49,024 bases of DNA from Nesterenkonia sp. E16_10 (GCF_017347085.1 NZ_JADPSA010000014.1:1-49024); one strand, 5' to 3'; shown: positions 25,668-37,073, counted from the first letter of the stretch. Notes: a model not told the origin generated them from the sequence alone. Numbers and translations are program-made.

Positions 25668-26561
25668 ATGGAGTCGAATATCGTGCTTGCGATCGATATC
25701 GGTGGCACCACGGTCAAGGGCTCCGTCTTCGCCGACGGGTCAGAACTATCCCCCGAACTCGCTGCCCCAACCTTCGAAGGGTCTTTGGGCGCTTTCGACG
25801 CGGTCCTCGCGGTGGTCTCTGACCTCGCGAGGACCGCACATGCGCATGGCTATGAGCCCACCGCCATCGGGGTAGGCACTCCGGGACTGGTAGATGCGCC
25901 TTTCGGTCTGGTGCGCTACGCCGCAAACCTTAAGTGGACTGATTTTCCTTTGGCAAGTCGGCTAGAAGAACATTTCAGTCTCCCGACCACAATCGATCAT
26001 GACGCCCGAACTGCCGCTCGGGCAGAGATGGCTCTACGCCCAGCCTTACGGGACTTTGTATTTATCCCGATTGGTACCGGCATCTCCGCCGCCATCGTCA
26101 CCGCAGGTAGGACGGTGACTGGGGCACGCGGACAGGCAGGTGAACTGGGCCATGTTACTACCATCCCCGATGGTCGAGCGTGCTCATGCGGACGACTCGG
26201 GTGCCTGGAAACCTACGCCTCAGCCAGAGCCGTTCTGTCGGGATACGTCGAAGCTGGCGGCACTGCCAATAGCGCTGCGGACGTCGCAAGACTAGTGGGC
26301 AAAGATCCACTCGCCGACCAGGCTTGGTCCACCGCCGTCAATGCCCTCGCCACCGGGATCACCACACTGACCGCAATATTTGATCCAGCAGAGATCGTGA
26401 TAGGAGGAGGCCTGAGCGCCGCGGGCCCCGTCCTCTTGAACCCATTGCGCGACGAAGTAAGAGGTTTATTGGGTTGGCGCGATGCTCCTGCAATCAGTGC
26501 ATCCCGTGCCGGCCCTCGAGCAGGACTCCTCGGCGCCGCACTACTCGGCAACACCCCTTGA
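25668..26561 (+). CDS. ROK family sugar kinase
   Basis: A 297-residue ROK kinase. The ATP loop DIGGTTVKG is near residue 10, the catalytic Asp is in TIDHDAR, and the zinc motif GH-x9-CSCGRLGCLE is typical. With NagA and NagB in the operon it probably phosphorylates GlcNAc or a related amino sugar at O6. The start is uncertain: ATG 25668 (after CAAGG) or ATG 25650, six codons earlier. Confidence 0.92.
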   Translation: MESNIVLAIDIGGTTVKGSVFADGSELSPELAAPTFEGSLGAFDAVLAVVSDLARTAHAHGYEPTAIGVGTPGLVDAPFGLVRYAANLKWTDFPLASRLEEHFSLPTTIDHDARTAARAEMALRPALRDFVFIPIGTGISAAIVTAGRTVTGARGQAGELGHVTTIPDGRACSCGRLGCLETYASARAVLSGYVEAGGTANSAADVARLVGKDPLADQAWSTAVNALATGITTLTAIFDPAEIVIGGGLSAAGPVLLNPLRDEVRGLLGWRDAPAISASRAGPRAGLLGAALLGNTP

Positions 26562-26589
26562 TCCAGCTCCAGCCAGGAAGGTCACTACC

Positions 26590-27783
26590 ATCACACACCG
26601 CCAGGTAATCCATGGACGAATCCATACCGGACTCACCGAATATGCGGAGGGCGCGGTAGCCATCGAGGATGAACGGATCACCTACGCGGGGGCACGAGAC
26701 TATTTCAATCCGCAGGGATGGCCCACACCGAAGGTGTTGGATTCAGGAGAGATTTTAGTTCCGGGGTTCATTGACACCCATTGTCACGGTGCCTTCGGCG
26801 CGGACTTTTCCACTTCTGCTGAAGAACCGGTGCGGCAGGCACTGGCAGAACTCCATGAAATCGGAACGACCACCGTGATGGCCAGCCTCGTTACGGCCTC
26901 AAGCGACGACATGCTGCGCGCTGTTGCACTCTTTGGTGGGCTTACGACTGATGGCTCCGTGGCTGGCATCCATCTTGAAGGCCCATTCCTCTCTCACGCA
27001 CGCTGCGGCGCTCAAGATCCGCGTTGGCTGGTGCTTCCCGACCTCGATCTCACGGGGCGGCTGATACAAGCTTCCGGGAGAACAATTCGCACCATGACCT
27101 ACGCCCCTGAGCTCGAAGGGGCAACGACACTGGTTGACTACCTGACAAGCCACGGTGTGGTGCCCTCCATCGGTCACACAGACGCCGACGCGTTCACCAC
27201 ACAGGCCTCTCTGGCCTACGCACTGCGAAGAATGTCCGCCGTCAGCGACGGCGCAGCGGTACCCACTGTCACGCACCTGTTCAACGGCATGCCTACCATC
27301 CACCACCGTTCACCTGGCCCTGCAATGGCCTGTCTCCGCGCGGCGGCAAAGGGCGAGGCGGTCATTGAACTGATCGCAGACACTTTGCACCTGGACCCGT
27401 ACACGGTGGGATCAATCTTCGAGCTAGTAGGCGCGAACAACATCATGCTGGTCACGGATTCCATGGCGGCTGCGGGCCTCGACGACGGGACCTACCAATT
27501 AGGGCCTGCGACCGTGCATGTCAACGATGCAGCCGCCACACTCGGCTCATCTAGTGCAATCGCCGGTGGGACTGCTTTCATGCGAGACATTTTCCGGAAC
27601 ACCGTCCAAGCGGGAGTTCCTTTCGATCAAGCGATCCGCTCCGCAACAGTCGTACCTGCCCGCACACACGGGCTGAGCGATCAAGTTGGCAGCCTGGCAG
27701 TAGGACTGAACGCAGATGCCGTGGTTCTCGACAAAGACCTTCACGTTGCAGAGGTCCTTCGACGAGGAACCTGGCTCGCATAA
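26590..27783 (+). CDS. nagA: N-acetylglucosamine-6-phosphate deacetylase NagA
   Basis: A 397-residue NagA-type amidohydrolase (from 26590), converting GlcNAc-6-phosphate to glucosamine-6-phosphate and acetate. Metal and catalytic residues are visible: DTHCHG (H64, H66), E130 in LEGPF, H196 in SIGHTDA, H229 in THLFNGM and D290 in VTDSMAA. The reading frame is open to 26482, inside the ROK gene, but AGGAAGG at 26575-26581 is followed at 8 bases by ATC, then ACA CAC CGC, exactly at the family N-terminus. Possible upstream GTG starts at 26497 and 26506 would overlap the ROK gene by more than 50 bases. Confidence 0.93.
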   Translation: MTHRQVIHGRIHTGLTEYAEGAVAIEDERITYAGARDYFNPQGWPTPKVLDSGEILVPGFIDTHCHGAFGADFSTSAEEPVRQALAELHEIGTTTVMASLVTASSDDMLRAVALFGGLTTDGSVAGIHLEGPFLSHARCGAQDPRWLVLPDLDLTGRLIQASGRTIRTMTYAPELEGATTLVDYLTSHGVVPSIGHTDADAFTTQASLAYALRRMSAVSDGAAVPTVTHLFNGMPTIHHRSPGPAMACLRAAAKGEAVIELIADTLHLDPYTVGSIFELVGANNIMLVTDSMAAAGLDDGTYQLGPATVHVNDAAATLGSSSAIAGGTAFMRDIFRNTVQAGVPFDQAIRSATVVPARTHGLSDQVGSLAVGLNADAVVLDKDLHVAEVLRRGTWLA

Positions 27784-27917
27784 AGCCTCCCCAGCGCGAT
27801 TCGCTGATCATCGAACGGGTCTGCTGCACGTTTCGGCGTCCGGAATCATCTCAATGCAGGCTGTTGTCTGCTTCGCGAAGAGGTGACATCGCCAGGAATA
27901 CTTCCCCACACGTCAAA

Positions 27918-27938
27918 GTTGAGTAAGATGGACTCAAG
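27918..27938. promoter_or_regulatory. HAIR element (HspR operator) of clpB
   Basis: GTTGAGT-N7-ACTCAAG matches the actinobacterial HAIR consensus CTTGAGT-N7-ACTCAAG at 13 of 14 positions. It lies 54 bases before the clpB start, so heat-shock repression by HspR is expected. Confidence 0.88.
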
Positions 27939-27991
27939 TTTATTCGGCGCTGTCGCACAACCGGCGCCACTACGCACTGGGAGGGGCAGAC

Positions 27992-30620
<2,629 letters not shown>

Positions 30621-30625
<5 letters not shown>

Positions 30626-30674
30626 GTTCTCCGGTCGGGACGTACCCGCCGGAGAACTCAACCAGCCGGGAGGG
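30621..30674. terminator. Bidirectional terminator and repeat copy 1
   Basis: TGAGTTCTCCGG pairs perfectly with CCGGAGAACTCA (12 bp, 14-base loop); the stem includes the clpB stop codon, and the region ends just before the stop of the opposite-strand dihydrofolate-reductase-like gene. The whole 54-base segment recurs at 31348-31401 with 6 mismatches. Confidence 0.8.
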
Positions 30675-30677
30675 ACG

Positions 30678-31253
30678 TCAGTGCCGGACGTCGTAGAGGG
30701 CCTTGATGACTCCGTTGGCGTAGTGGGCTGATTCGCGCAGGACCAGCTTCGTCGCGTCGTGGTCCTCCGCCGAGAAGAGCCGCTTCCCGGTGCCGAGCAG
30801 CACCGGGAAGATCAACAGGTTGTACCTGTCGATGAGGCCGGCGTCCATCAGGCTCCGGGCCAGCTCGGCGCTGCCGTGGATGAAGATCGCGCCGCCGTCG
30901 TCCTGCTTCAGCGCCGCGATGTCCTCGGTCGAGCGCAACAGGGTGATCGGTCCCCAATTCTCGACCAGGGCGTCTTCGTGCAGGCTCGTGGAGACCACAT
31001 ACTTCGGCAGCTCCTTGTAGTCCGCGTGGTCCTCGGACTCGGCCCAGATCGGGGCGAAGGCCTCGTAGCTGCGTCGGCCGAACATCAGCGCCGTCGTCTC
31101 CTGGAGTTCCTCGCCCTTGAGTGCGAACGCCTCCGGGAGGAACTCGGTGCCGAGCACCCAGCCGCCGCTGCGGTGCCCCTCGCTGCTGCCGCCGGGGGAG
31201 TCTACGACCCCGTCGAGCGTCATGAACCCGGTCCACACCAATTCCCTGGCCAT
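30678..31253 (-). CDS. Dihydrofolate reductase/RibD C-terminal family protein
   Basis: A 191-residue protein of the RibD_C/DHFR-like family. The core features are MTLDGVVD at the N-terminus, LMFGRRSYEAFAPIW, KYVVSTSL, IHGSAELARSLMDAGLIDRYNLLIFPVLLGTGKRLF. These enzymes are NADPH-dependent reductases; most homologues have no known substrate. GAGGAGG lies upstream of ATG 31253. It is a single gene flanked by two copies of a 54-base repeat, which suggests insertion as a unit. Confidence 0.92.
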   Translation of the reverse strand: MARELVWTGFMTLDGVVDSPGGSSEGHRSGGWVLGTEFLPEAFALKGEELQETTALMFGRRSYEAFAPIWAESEDHADYKELPKYVVSTSLHEDALVENWGPITLLRSTEDIAALKQDDGGAIFIHGSAELARSLMDAGLIDRYNLLIFPVLLGTGKRLFSAEDHDATKLVLRESAHYANGVIKALYDVRH

Positions 31254-31347
31254 GCGTCCTCCTCTGCCGAAAAGGCCGAGTCTGCACCAGCGATCCTCGG
31301 GCTGTCACGGCTCGAGGACCACGGCCCCGCGCCGATCTTCCTGGTCA

Positions 31348-31401
31348 ATTGAGTTCTCCGGTCGGTACGTAGCTGCCGGAGAACTCAACCAGCCAGGAAG
31401 G
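31348..31401. terminator. Hairpin terminator and repeat copy 2
   Basis: TTGAGTTCTCCGG pairs with CCGGAGAACTCAA (13 bp). It ends right at the stop codon of the opposite-strand alkyltransferase gene and so terminates that unit. It is a near copy of 30621-30674 in the same orientation. Confidence 0.8.
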
Positions 31402-32007
31402 CTAGCGGTTGAGGTGGAGGCCTTCGCGGGCCAGCAGGGCCCGCTTGGTCTCGACGCCGCCGAAGCCGTAGCCGCCGAGCCCGCCGTCGGCGCGTATCAC
31501 GCGGTGACAGGGCACCGCGAAGGCGATGAGGTTGTTCGCGCACGCGCTGGCCGCGGCGCGGTGCGCCAGTGGCCGGCCGGCCATCTGGGCGAGCTCCGCG
31601 TAGGAGACCGTCTCCCCGGCGGGGACCTCACGCATCGCCGCCCAGACCTCCTGGCGATAGGCCGAACCGGGCTGCACCACGGGCAGCTCGTCCAGCGCGG
31701 TATGGTCACCGGCGGCATAGGCCGCCACGGCGTCCGGCACCCTGCCGCGGCCCGCGGGAAGCGGCTTCATCTCCCGCGCCGCGGTGGCGGGGGCCAGCGC
31801 CTCGAGCTGATCCATCAGCTGCTCCAGGACCCGCCCGATCGCGGCGACCTCCGGCTCATCGCCGACGGCCTGGGCCAAGGACGCAGCCCGGACGGTGTCA
31901 TCCTCGGGCGAGTAGATCACCACGAAGGCGCCGAGCCCGTCGAGAGCGGCGGAGCACCAGCGCAGCTCAGGCAGGTGGGACTCCGGCATAGGCGCTGCAT
32001 CAGTCAT
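31402..32007 (-). CDS. Methylated-DNA-protein cysteine S-methyltransferase (Ogt-type)
   Basis: A 201-residue DNA repair protein that moves alkyl groups from O6-alkylguanine to its own cysteine. The acceptor motif PCHRV, the preceding ASACANN helix and the helix-turn-helix segment (VPAGETVSYAELAQMAGRP) are intact, as is the GGYGFGG-x-x-x-K end. It has the N-terminal domain of Ogt. It is monocistronic between a terminator hairpin and the malic enzyme gene. Confidence 0.93.
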   Translation of the reverse strand: MTDAAPMPESHLPELRWCSAALDGLGAFVVIYSPEDDTVRAASLAQAVGDEPEVAAIGRVLEQLMDQLEALAPATAAREMKPLPAGRGRVPDAVAAYAAGDHTALDELPVVQPGSAYRQEVWAAMREVPAGETVSYAELAQMAGRPLAHRAAASACANNLIAFAVPCHRVIRADGGLGGYGFGGVETKRALLAREGLHLNR

Positions 32008-32069
32008 AGATCGAATTCTCCACCGCCCGCCGACTGAGGTCCACCTGGCCGCGTCCTGGGCTGCCGCGG

Positions 32070-32129
32070 AACCGGCACCGCGCCGCTAAGCCGCCGCCAC
32101 CATCAAACCGGCACCGCGCCGCTAAGCCG
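32070..32129. repeat. 24-base direct repeat at the malic enzyme 3-prime end
   Basis: The sequence beginning AACCGGCACCGCGCC and ending TAAGCCG occurs at 32070-32093 and again at 32106-32129, separated by 12 bases. The second copy includes the stop codon of the malic enzyme gene. It looks like a local tandem duplication of the gene end. Confidence 0.7.
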
Positions 32130-33330
32130 GCGCCGCCGCCGCCACCTCTGGCGCCTCGGCCGCCGCGGCGTCCATCACCGCTCGGGCCACGGCCGGTGCC
32201 ACGCGGTCATCCAGCGGAGAAGGCACGATGTACTCCGGGCTGAGCTCATCGCCCACGATGTCCGCCAGCGCCGCGGCCGCCGCGATCTTCATCTGCTGCG
32301 TGATCCTGCGCGCACCGGCATCCAGCGCACCGCGGAAGATTCCCGGGAAGGCCAGCACATTGTTGATCTGGTTGGGGAAGTCCGAGCGGCCGGTGGCCAC
32401 CACGGCCGCGTGGCGCGCAGCGACCTCGGGCAGCACTTCGGGATCCGGGTTGGAGAGCGCGAAGACGATCGTACGATCATTCATCCGCGCCAAGTCCTCC
32501 TCGGCGACCTTGGAGGAGGAGACGCCGATGAACGCATCGGCCCCCGACAGCGCCTCGGCGAGCCCGCCGCTGACCTGGCTCCGGTTGGTGCGCTGGGCAT
32601 AGTGCGCCTTGATCTCGCTGAGTCCCTCGCGGCCTTCATGGATCACCCCGCGAGAATCGGTCAGAATCACCTCGCCCACTCCGGCGCCGAGCAGGATCTC
32701 GGTCACCGCGATCCCCGCGGCCCCCGCCCCGGCGATCACCACCCGCATCGAGGCGAACTCACGCTGCGTGACGCGGGCGGCGTTGGTCAGGGCGGCCAGG
32801 ACCACGACGGCGGTGCCGTGCTGGTCATCATGCATCACCGGACAGTCCAGGGCCTCGATCAGGCGTGCTTCGAGCTCGAAGCAGCGCGGAGCCGCCACAT
32901 CCTCGAGGTTCACCGCCCCGAAGCTGGGGCGCAGCGCCACCATGGTCGCCACGATCTCGTCCACATCCTGGGTGTTGATCACCAGCGGGATCGAGTTGAG
33001 GCCCCCGAAGGTCTTGAACAGCGCAGACTTGCCCTCCATCACCGGCAGCGCCGCGGCCGGGCCGATATCGCCCAGCCCGAGGACGGCGGTGCCGTCGGAG
33101 AGCACCACGACCAGGCGGTCCGCCCAGGTGTGGGTGGCCCGCATTCGAGGCGACTCGTGGATGGCGCGGGAGACCTGTGCCACGCCAGGGGTGTATGCGA
33201 TGGAGAGTGCGCGCGTGGAATCCAGCGGCATGGTGGTCTCGACGCTGAGCTTGCCGCCCTCGTGGGCAGCGAAGATCTCGTCGGTGGTGGGGGCCGTGGG
33301 CGCCGTTGCCCTGCGGTCGGTGATGGACAT
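32122..33330 (-). CDS. NAD-dependent malic enzyme
   Basis: A 402-residue short-type malic enzyme that oxidatively decarboxylates malate to pyruvate. Features: the SIAYTPGVAQVS active-site Tyr and following motif, a Lys in MEGKSALFK, metal-ligating ED and D residues (NLEDVAAPRCFE, DDQHGTA), and a Rossmann motif GAGAAGIA. FALSNPDPE near the end is conserved. The tail is Ala-rich. ATG 33330 has AGGAG upstream. Confidence 0.94.
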   Translation of the reverse strand: MSITDRRATAPTAPTTDEIFAAHEGGKLSVETTMPLDSTRALSIAYTPGVAQVSRAIHESPRMRATHTWADRLVVVLSDGTAVLGLGDIGPAAALPVMEGKSALFKTFGGLNSIPLVINTQDVDEIVATMVALRPSFGAVNLEDVAAPRCFELEARLIEALDCPVMHDDQHGTAVVVLAALTNAARVTQREFASMRVVIAGAGAAGIAVTEILLGAGVGEVILTDSRGVIHEGREGLSEIKAHYAQRTNRSQVSGGLAEALSGADAFIGVSSSKVAEEDLARMNDRTIVFALSNPDPEVLPEVAARHAAVVATGRSDFPNQINNVLAFPGIFRGALDAGARRITQQMKIAAAAALADIVGDELSPEYIVPSPLDDRVAPAVARAVMDAAAAEAPEVAAAAPA

Positions 33331-33692
33331 GGAGGTATCTCCTGGAAGAAGTGTGAGGGGGCTGCACGTGCAGGGCCAGCCCGCAGCGGCCACATCCGCG
33401 GTTCACGGCGGGGGCCAGGGGCTGCGCTGAGGTGCATCTTCTGCCGCGCCACCGAGATCGTCGGACGGCGTTGTCGCAGCGGTCGGTACTTTCTTTGGAC
33501 CGTGCGGAACAGAGTACGTCATCTTGGCGTTGAACGGTGTGATCGTGCTCGCTCAGAGGAGACATCGGACGACGGTGCAGCGCCAGTCATGTTAACCTAG
33601 GGATCACGAACTACTTCATGGACAGCTAATCCCGCGATAGCCTCTGCCCGGCATCGTCATTGGGACACGAGAAGACAGAGGGGGTCTCGCTT
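33331..33692. other. Divergent intergenic region
   Basis: About 360 bases between malic enzyme (left) and DUF3073 (right). It should hold both promoters; no gene, perfect dyad or terminator stands out. The DUF3073 SD (GAGGGGG) is near its right end. Confidence 0.4.
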
Positions 33693-33896
33693 ATGGGGCG
33701 TGGCCGTCAGAAGGCGAAAGCTACGAAGCAGGCTCGGGAGATCAAGTACTACACTCCGGACACCGACCTGACTGCGCTCGAGAGAGAGCTCGCCAAAACC
33801 CGTGGTGACAGAGAGTCGTCCAGCCGTCCAGCTCGGCCGGACCCCGAAGAGCGCAGCAGCGGCTTTGACCCGTACGAGGACAAGTACGGGCGCTGA
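33693..33896 (+). CDS. DUF3073 family protein
   Basis: A 67-residue basic protein with the DUF3073 signature: MGRGRQKAKATKQAREIKYYTP (here given by its ends MGRGRQKAK and KYYTPDTDLTALEREL) and a charged C-terminus ending EDKYGR. The family is nearly confined to actinobacteria and has no known function; the positive N-terminus suggests RNA or DNA contact. It is followed after 3 bases by a sirtuin gene, probably one operon. Confidence 0.9.
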   Translation: MGRGRQKAKATKQAREIKYYTPDTDLTALERELAKTRGDRESSSRPARPDPEERSSGFDPYEDKYGR

Positions 33897-33899
33897 CCC

Positions 33900-34847
33900 G
33901 TGGAAGAGTTCACTCCCACGGCCTTCACCAAGCCCGTCGAGAACGCGCACAAGGCCGCGCTGCGCTCGATAGCCCGGGTCGTGCAGGACACCGCCGAGCC
34001 GCAGTCCGAGGAGATCGCCCGCGAGGGCATCCGGCGGATGCTCGAGAGCGGAGACGTGCTGTGCGTGACCGGGGCCGGCGTCTCCACCGACTCCGGGATC
34101 CCCGACTATCGCGGACCCCAGGGCTCGCTGCATCGGCACCGGCCGATGACCTACCAGGAGTTCCAGCACGACGCCGCCTCGCGCCGTCGCTACTGGGCCC
34201 GTGGCTTCGTCGGATGGCGCCAGATGCACCAGGCCGAGCCCAACCAGGCCCACCGGCTGCTCACCGACTGGCAGTCCGAAGGGCTGCTCAGCGGACTGAT
34301 CACGCAGAACGTGGACGGGCTGCACCGCGCCGCCGGCGCCGACCCGGTGATCCACCTGCATGGCGACATGGACTCCGTGATCTGCCTGAGGTGTGACAAC
34401 CGCGAGGCCCGCTCCTCCCTGGACGCCCGGCTGCAGGAGGCGAACCCCGGATACGCCGAGGCCGCCTTCGCCGCCGCCGAGAATGTGAACCCCGACGGCG
34501 ACGTCACCCTGGACCAGTCCTGGGTGGAGAAGTTCCACATGGTCACCTGCCTGGTCTGCGGCTCCGAGAAGCTCAAGCCCGACGTCGTCTACTTCGGCGA
34601 ATCGGTGCCCGCTGAACGCAAGTCCGCGGTCCAGGACCTCGTCGCGGCCTCCTCGGCGCTGCTGGTGGTGGGCAGCTCGATGGCGGTGATGAGCGGATTC
34701 AAGATCGCGCTGACCATGCACCAGTCGGGCCGGCCGATCGGTGTGATCAACGGCGGGCCCTCCCGCGCGGATGCCAAGGCGGACTGGCGCTGGCGAACGC
34801 GGATCTCCCCGGCGCTGCAGGCCCTCGACGCTCTGCTGGGTGAGTAA
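33900..34847 (+). CDS. SIR2 family NAD-dependent deacetylase
   Basis: A 315-residue class-II-like sirtuin. NAD-binding GAGVSTDSGIPDYRG is near residue 58, then TQNVDGLH with the catalytic H (LHGDMDSVICLRC), and zinc ligands C-L-R-C and C-L-V-C. The start is GTG 33900, three bases after the DUF3073 stop, so they are likely coupled. It removes acyl groups from protein lysines using NAD. A short hairpin (GGTGAG/CTCACC) overlaps its stop codon. Confidence 0.93.
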   Translation: MEEFTPTAFTKPVENAHKAALRSIARVVQDTAEPQSEEIAREGIRRMLESGDVLCVTGAGVSTDSGIPDYRGPQGSLHRHRPMTYQEFQHDAASRRRYWARGFVGWRQMHQAEPNQAHRLLTDWQSEGLLSGLITQNVDGLHRAAGADPVIHLHGDMDSVICLRCDNREARSSLDARLQEANPGYAEAAFAAAENVNPDGDVTLDQSWVEKFHMVTCLVCGSEKLKPDVVYFGESVPAERKSAVQDLVAASSALLVVGSSMAVMSGFKIALTMHQSGRPIGVINGGPSRADAKADWRWRTRISPALQALDALLGE

Positions 34848-34854
34848 GCTCACC

Positions 34855-34886
34855 AGTAACTATACCGGATGTATAGTATAGTTACT
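34855..34886. promoter_or_regulatory. Operator and promoter of the MFS gene
   Basis: AGTAACTATAC (34855-34865) and GTATAGTTACT (34876-34886) form a perfect 11-bp inverted repeat, and a second dyad, ACTATAC-N5-GTATAGT (34859-34877), is nested in it. Two TATAGT -10-like hexamers (34872-34877 and 34877-34882) lie inside, so a bound repressor would cover the promoter. The TetR gene at 36468 is the natural candidate. Confidence 0.78.
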
Positions 34887-34892
34887 CCGGTG

Positions 34893-36431
34893 ATGACCCT
34901 TCCCTCTGTGCATGCTGATGCCCGCCCTGCACTGAGCGCGTGGCAGCGCTGGACGATGCTCGCCATCGTGTCCTCGGCGCTGTTCCTGATCGCGCTGGAC
35001 AACACGATCCTCTACACCGCCCTGCCCACGCTGACCGCGGAGCTCGGCGCCTCCTCCTCGCAGCAGCTCTGGATCATCAATGCCTACCCGCTGGTGATCG
35101 CGGGACTTCTGCCCGGCTCCGGGGCACTGGGGGACCGGTTCGGGCATAAGCGGATCTTCCAGATCGGCCTGGGCATCTTCGGGGTGGCCTCGATCCTGGC
35201 TGCGTTCTCCGGGAGCTCGGAGATGCTCATCGCCTCGCGCGCGCTGCTCGCCGTCGGCGCCGCCGCCATGATGCCCGCCACGCTCGCGCTGATCCGACTG
35301 ACCTTCTCGGTGGAGCGCGAGCGCAATATGGCCATCGCCATCTGGGCCGCGGTGGCCACCGTGGGCATGGCGCTGGGCCCGATCGTCTCCGGGGTGCTGC
35401 TGGAGTTCTTCTGGTGGGGCTCGGTATTCCTGGTCAATGTGCCCATCGTCGCCGCGGCCCTGGTGCTGATGCTCGTGGTCGGCCCCGCCAACATCGCCAA
35501 CCCCGGACGGCACTGGGACTGGCTCTCCTCGGCCCAGGTGATGCTCGGCCTCACCGCCGCGGTGCTGGCCATCAAGACCATCGCCGAGACCCCGGTGGAC
35601 TGGCTGCGCTTCGGGGCCTCCACCGTGGTCGCCGTCGTCATGCTCACCGTCTTTGCCCGCCGTCAGATGCGGCTCAACCGCACCTCCGAGCCGCTGGTGG
35701 ACTTCACGATCTTCCGCAACCGCGGATTCAGCGGCGGCGTGATCGCCGCAGGTGCCAGCATCTTCGCCATCGTCGGGGTCCAGCTGGGCACCACCCAGCG
35801 CTTCCAGCTGGTCGAGGGCTTCTCCCCGCTGGAGGCCGGACTGATCGTGTCCGCGCTGGCGCTGGGCTCGCTGCCCTTCGCGCTGTTCGGCGGCGCGATC
35901 CTGCACCGCGCCGGACTGCTCACGCTGATCGGCGGCGGCATGGTCCTGGCCGCGGTGGGCGCGCTGGTCTCGATCTACGCCGTGCTGGATGATTCGCTGG
36001 TGCTGCTGGTGATCAGCTTCGCTGTGCTCGGCGCCGGTCTGGGCGCCTCGATGTCGGTGGCCTCCACCGCGATCATGGGCAACGTCCCGCCGCGCCGGGC
36101 CGGCATGGCGGCCTCCATCGAGGAGGTCTCCTACGAGTTCGGCGGCCTCGTCGGCGTGGCCACCCTGGGCAGCCTGCTGACCTTCGTCTACACCCGCGTG
36201 CTGGTGCTGCCCGCCGGCTCCGAGGAATACGCCGGCCAGGCCCCGGCCGCGGTGCTGGAATCCGGGGACGCCCCTGCGATGGCCGCCGCCGCGGAGGCCT
36301 TCGACGTCGCCTACCTGGGCGTGCTGATCGGGGTGGCCGTGGTGATGGTGCTCGCCGCTGTCGCCTCCTCCTGGATGCTGCGCCGCTACACCCCGGGCAC
36401 CGAATCCCAGGCCTACCCCGAGAACCACTGA
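34893..36431 (+). CDS. MFS drug exporter (DHA2, 14 helices)
   Basis: A 512-residue major-facilitator transporter with 14 predicted helices. The first helix has LDNTILYTALPTL (motif D1) and the loop after helix 2 GDRFGHKR (motif A), then motif C-like GPIVSG. Such proteins export drugs or antiseptics in exchange for protons. No SD precedes the start; the last -10 hexamer is 7 bases before GTG 34890 and 10 before ATG 34893, so the mRNA may be leaderless. The TetR gene follows. Confidence 0.92.
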   Translation: MTLPSVHADARPALSAWQRWTMLAIVSSALFLIALDNTILYTALPTLTAELGASSSQQLWIINAYPLVIAGLLPGSGALGDRFGHKRIFQIGLGIFGVASILAAFSGSSEMLIASRALLAVGAAAMMPATLALIRLTFSVERERNMAIAIWAAVATVGMALGPIVSGVLLEFFWWGSVFLVNVPIVAAALVLMLVVGPANIANPGRHWDWLSSAQVMLGLTAAVLAIKTIAETPVDWLRFGASTVVAVVMLTVFARRQMRLNRTSEPLVDFTIFRNRGFSGGVIAAGASIFAIVGVQLGTTQRFQLVEGFSPLEAGLIVSALALGSLPFALFGGAILHRAGLLTLIGGGMVLAAVGALVSIYAVLDDSLVLLVISFAVLGAGLGASMSVASTAIMGNVPPRRAGMAASIEEVSYEFGGLVGVATLGSLLTFVYTRVLVLPAGSEEYAGQAPAAVLESGDAPAMAAAAEAFDVAYLGVLIGVAVVMVLAAVASSWMLRRYTPGTESQAYPENH

Positions 36432-36467
36432 GCATCACCGACAACCTCTGAGCGGAGATCCAACCCT

Positions 36468-37064
36468 GTGCGACCCTCCAAACGTCACGAGATCCTCGAC
36501 GCCGCCACCCGGGTGGTCCAGCGCGAGGGCGTGACCATGCTGACCTACGAATCCGTAGCCGCCGAGGCCGGGATGACCAAGGGCGGGCTGCTCTACCACT
36601 TCCCGTCCCGGGAGGAGCTGCTGCTCGGGCTGCACCGGCATGTGGCGCAGAACTGGGAGCTCGCGCTGGAGGCCCAGGCCGGGGGCACAGCGCAGGAGCT
36701 CAGTCACGACGAGCGTTTCCGAGCCTTCGTGCGGCTCTCGCAGAACCCGGAGCGCGCGGAGCTGCTGCTGATGCTCGAGGCCTCCGAGGACCCGGTGGCC
36801 AACGCCGCCTGGGACGAGGTCTTCGCCCGGTGGGCGCCGCAGCCCCCTGAGGTCCCCGATCGCGCCGCCACCGGAGACTCCGAGAAGGCCGACGACGACG
36901 CCGCGGAGTCCGCCGCGGTCCAGCGCTTCATCGCGCGGCTCGCCGCCGACGGACTGTGGTTCTACGAGGCGCTCTCCACCGAGCGGCTGGACCCGCGGCT
37001 GCGTGAACGGGTCACCGAGGAGATCATCGCGCTGGCGCAGAGCGCGCAGGTGCCGGCAGAGTAG
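36468..37064 (+). CDS. TetR family transcriptional regulator
   Basis: A 198-residue TetR repressor. The helix-turn-helix is at about residues 22-48 (TYESVAAEAGMTKGGLLYHFPSREEL); the C-terminal ligand domain has a Asp/Glu/Ala-rich insert near 130-145. The start is GTG behind GGAG. It is co-directional with the MFS exporter upstream and probably represses it through the dyad at 34855. Confidence 0.92.
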   Translation: MRPSKRHEILDAATRVVQREGVTMLTYESVAAEAGMTKGGLLYHFPSREELLLGLHRHVAQNWELALEAQAGGTAQELSHDERFRAFVRLSQNPERAELLLMLEASEDPVANAAWDEVFARWAPQPPEVPDRAATGDSEKADDDAAESAAVQRFIARLAADGLWFYEALSTERLDPRLRERVTEEIIALAQSAQVPAE

Positions 37065-37073
37065 TCTCATCCG

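Noticed and set aside
30658-31308. Second leftward frame over the dihydrofolate-reductase-like gene
   Set aside because: Different frame from the recognisable protein; no motif.
34860-36428. Long leftward open frame opposite the MFS gene (522 codons)
   Set aside because: It is Gly/Gln/His/Arg-rich without any fold or motif; it mirrors the codon pattern of a strong GC-rich gene on the other strand.
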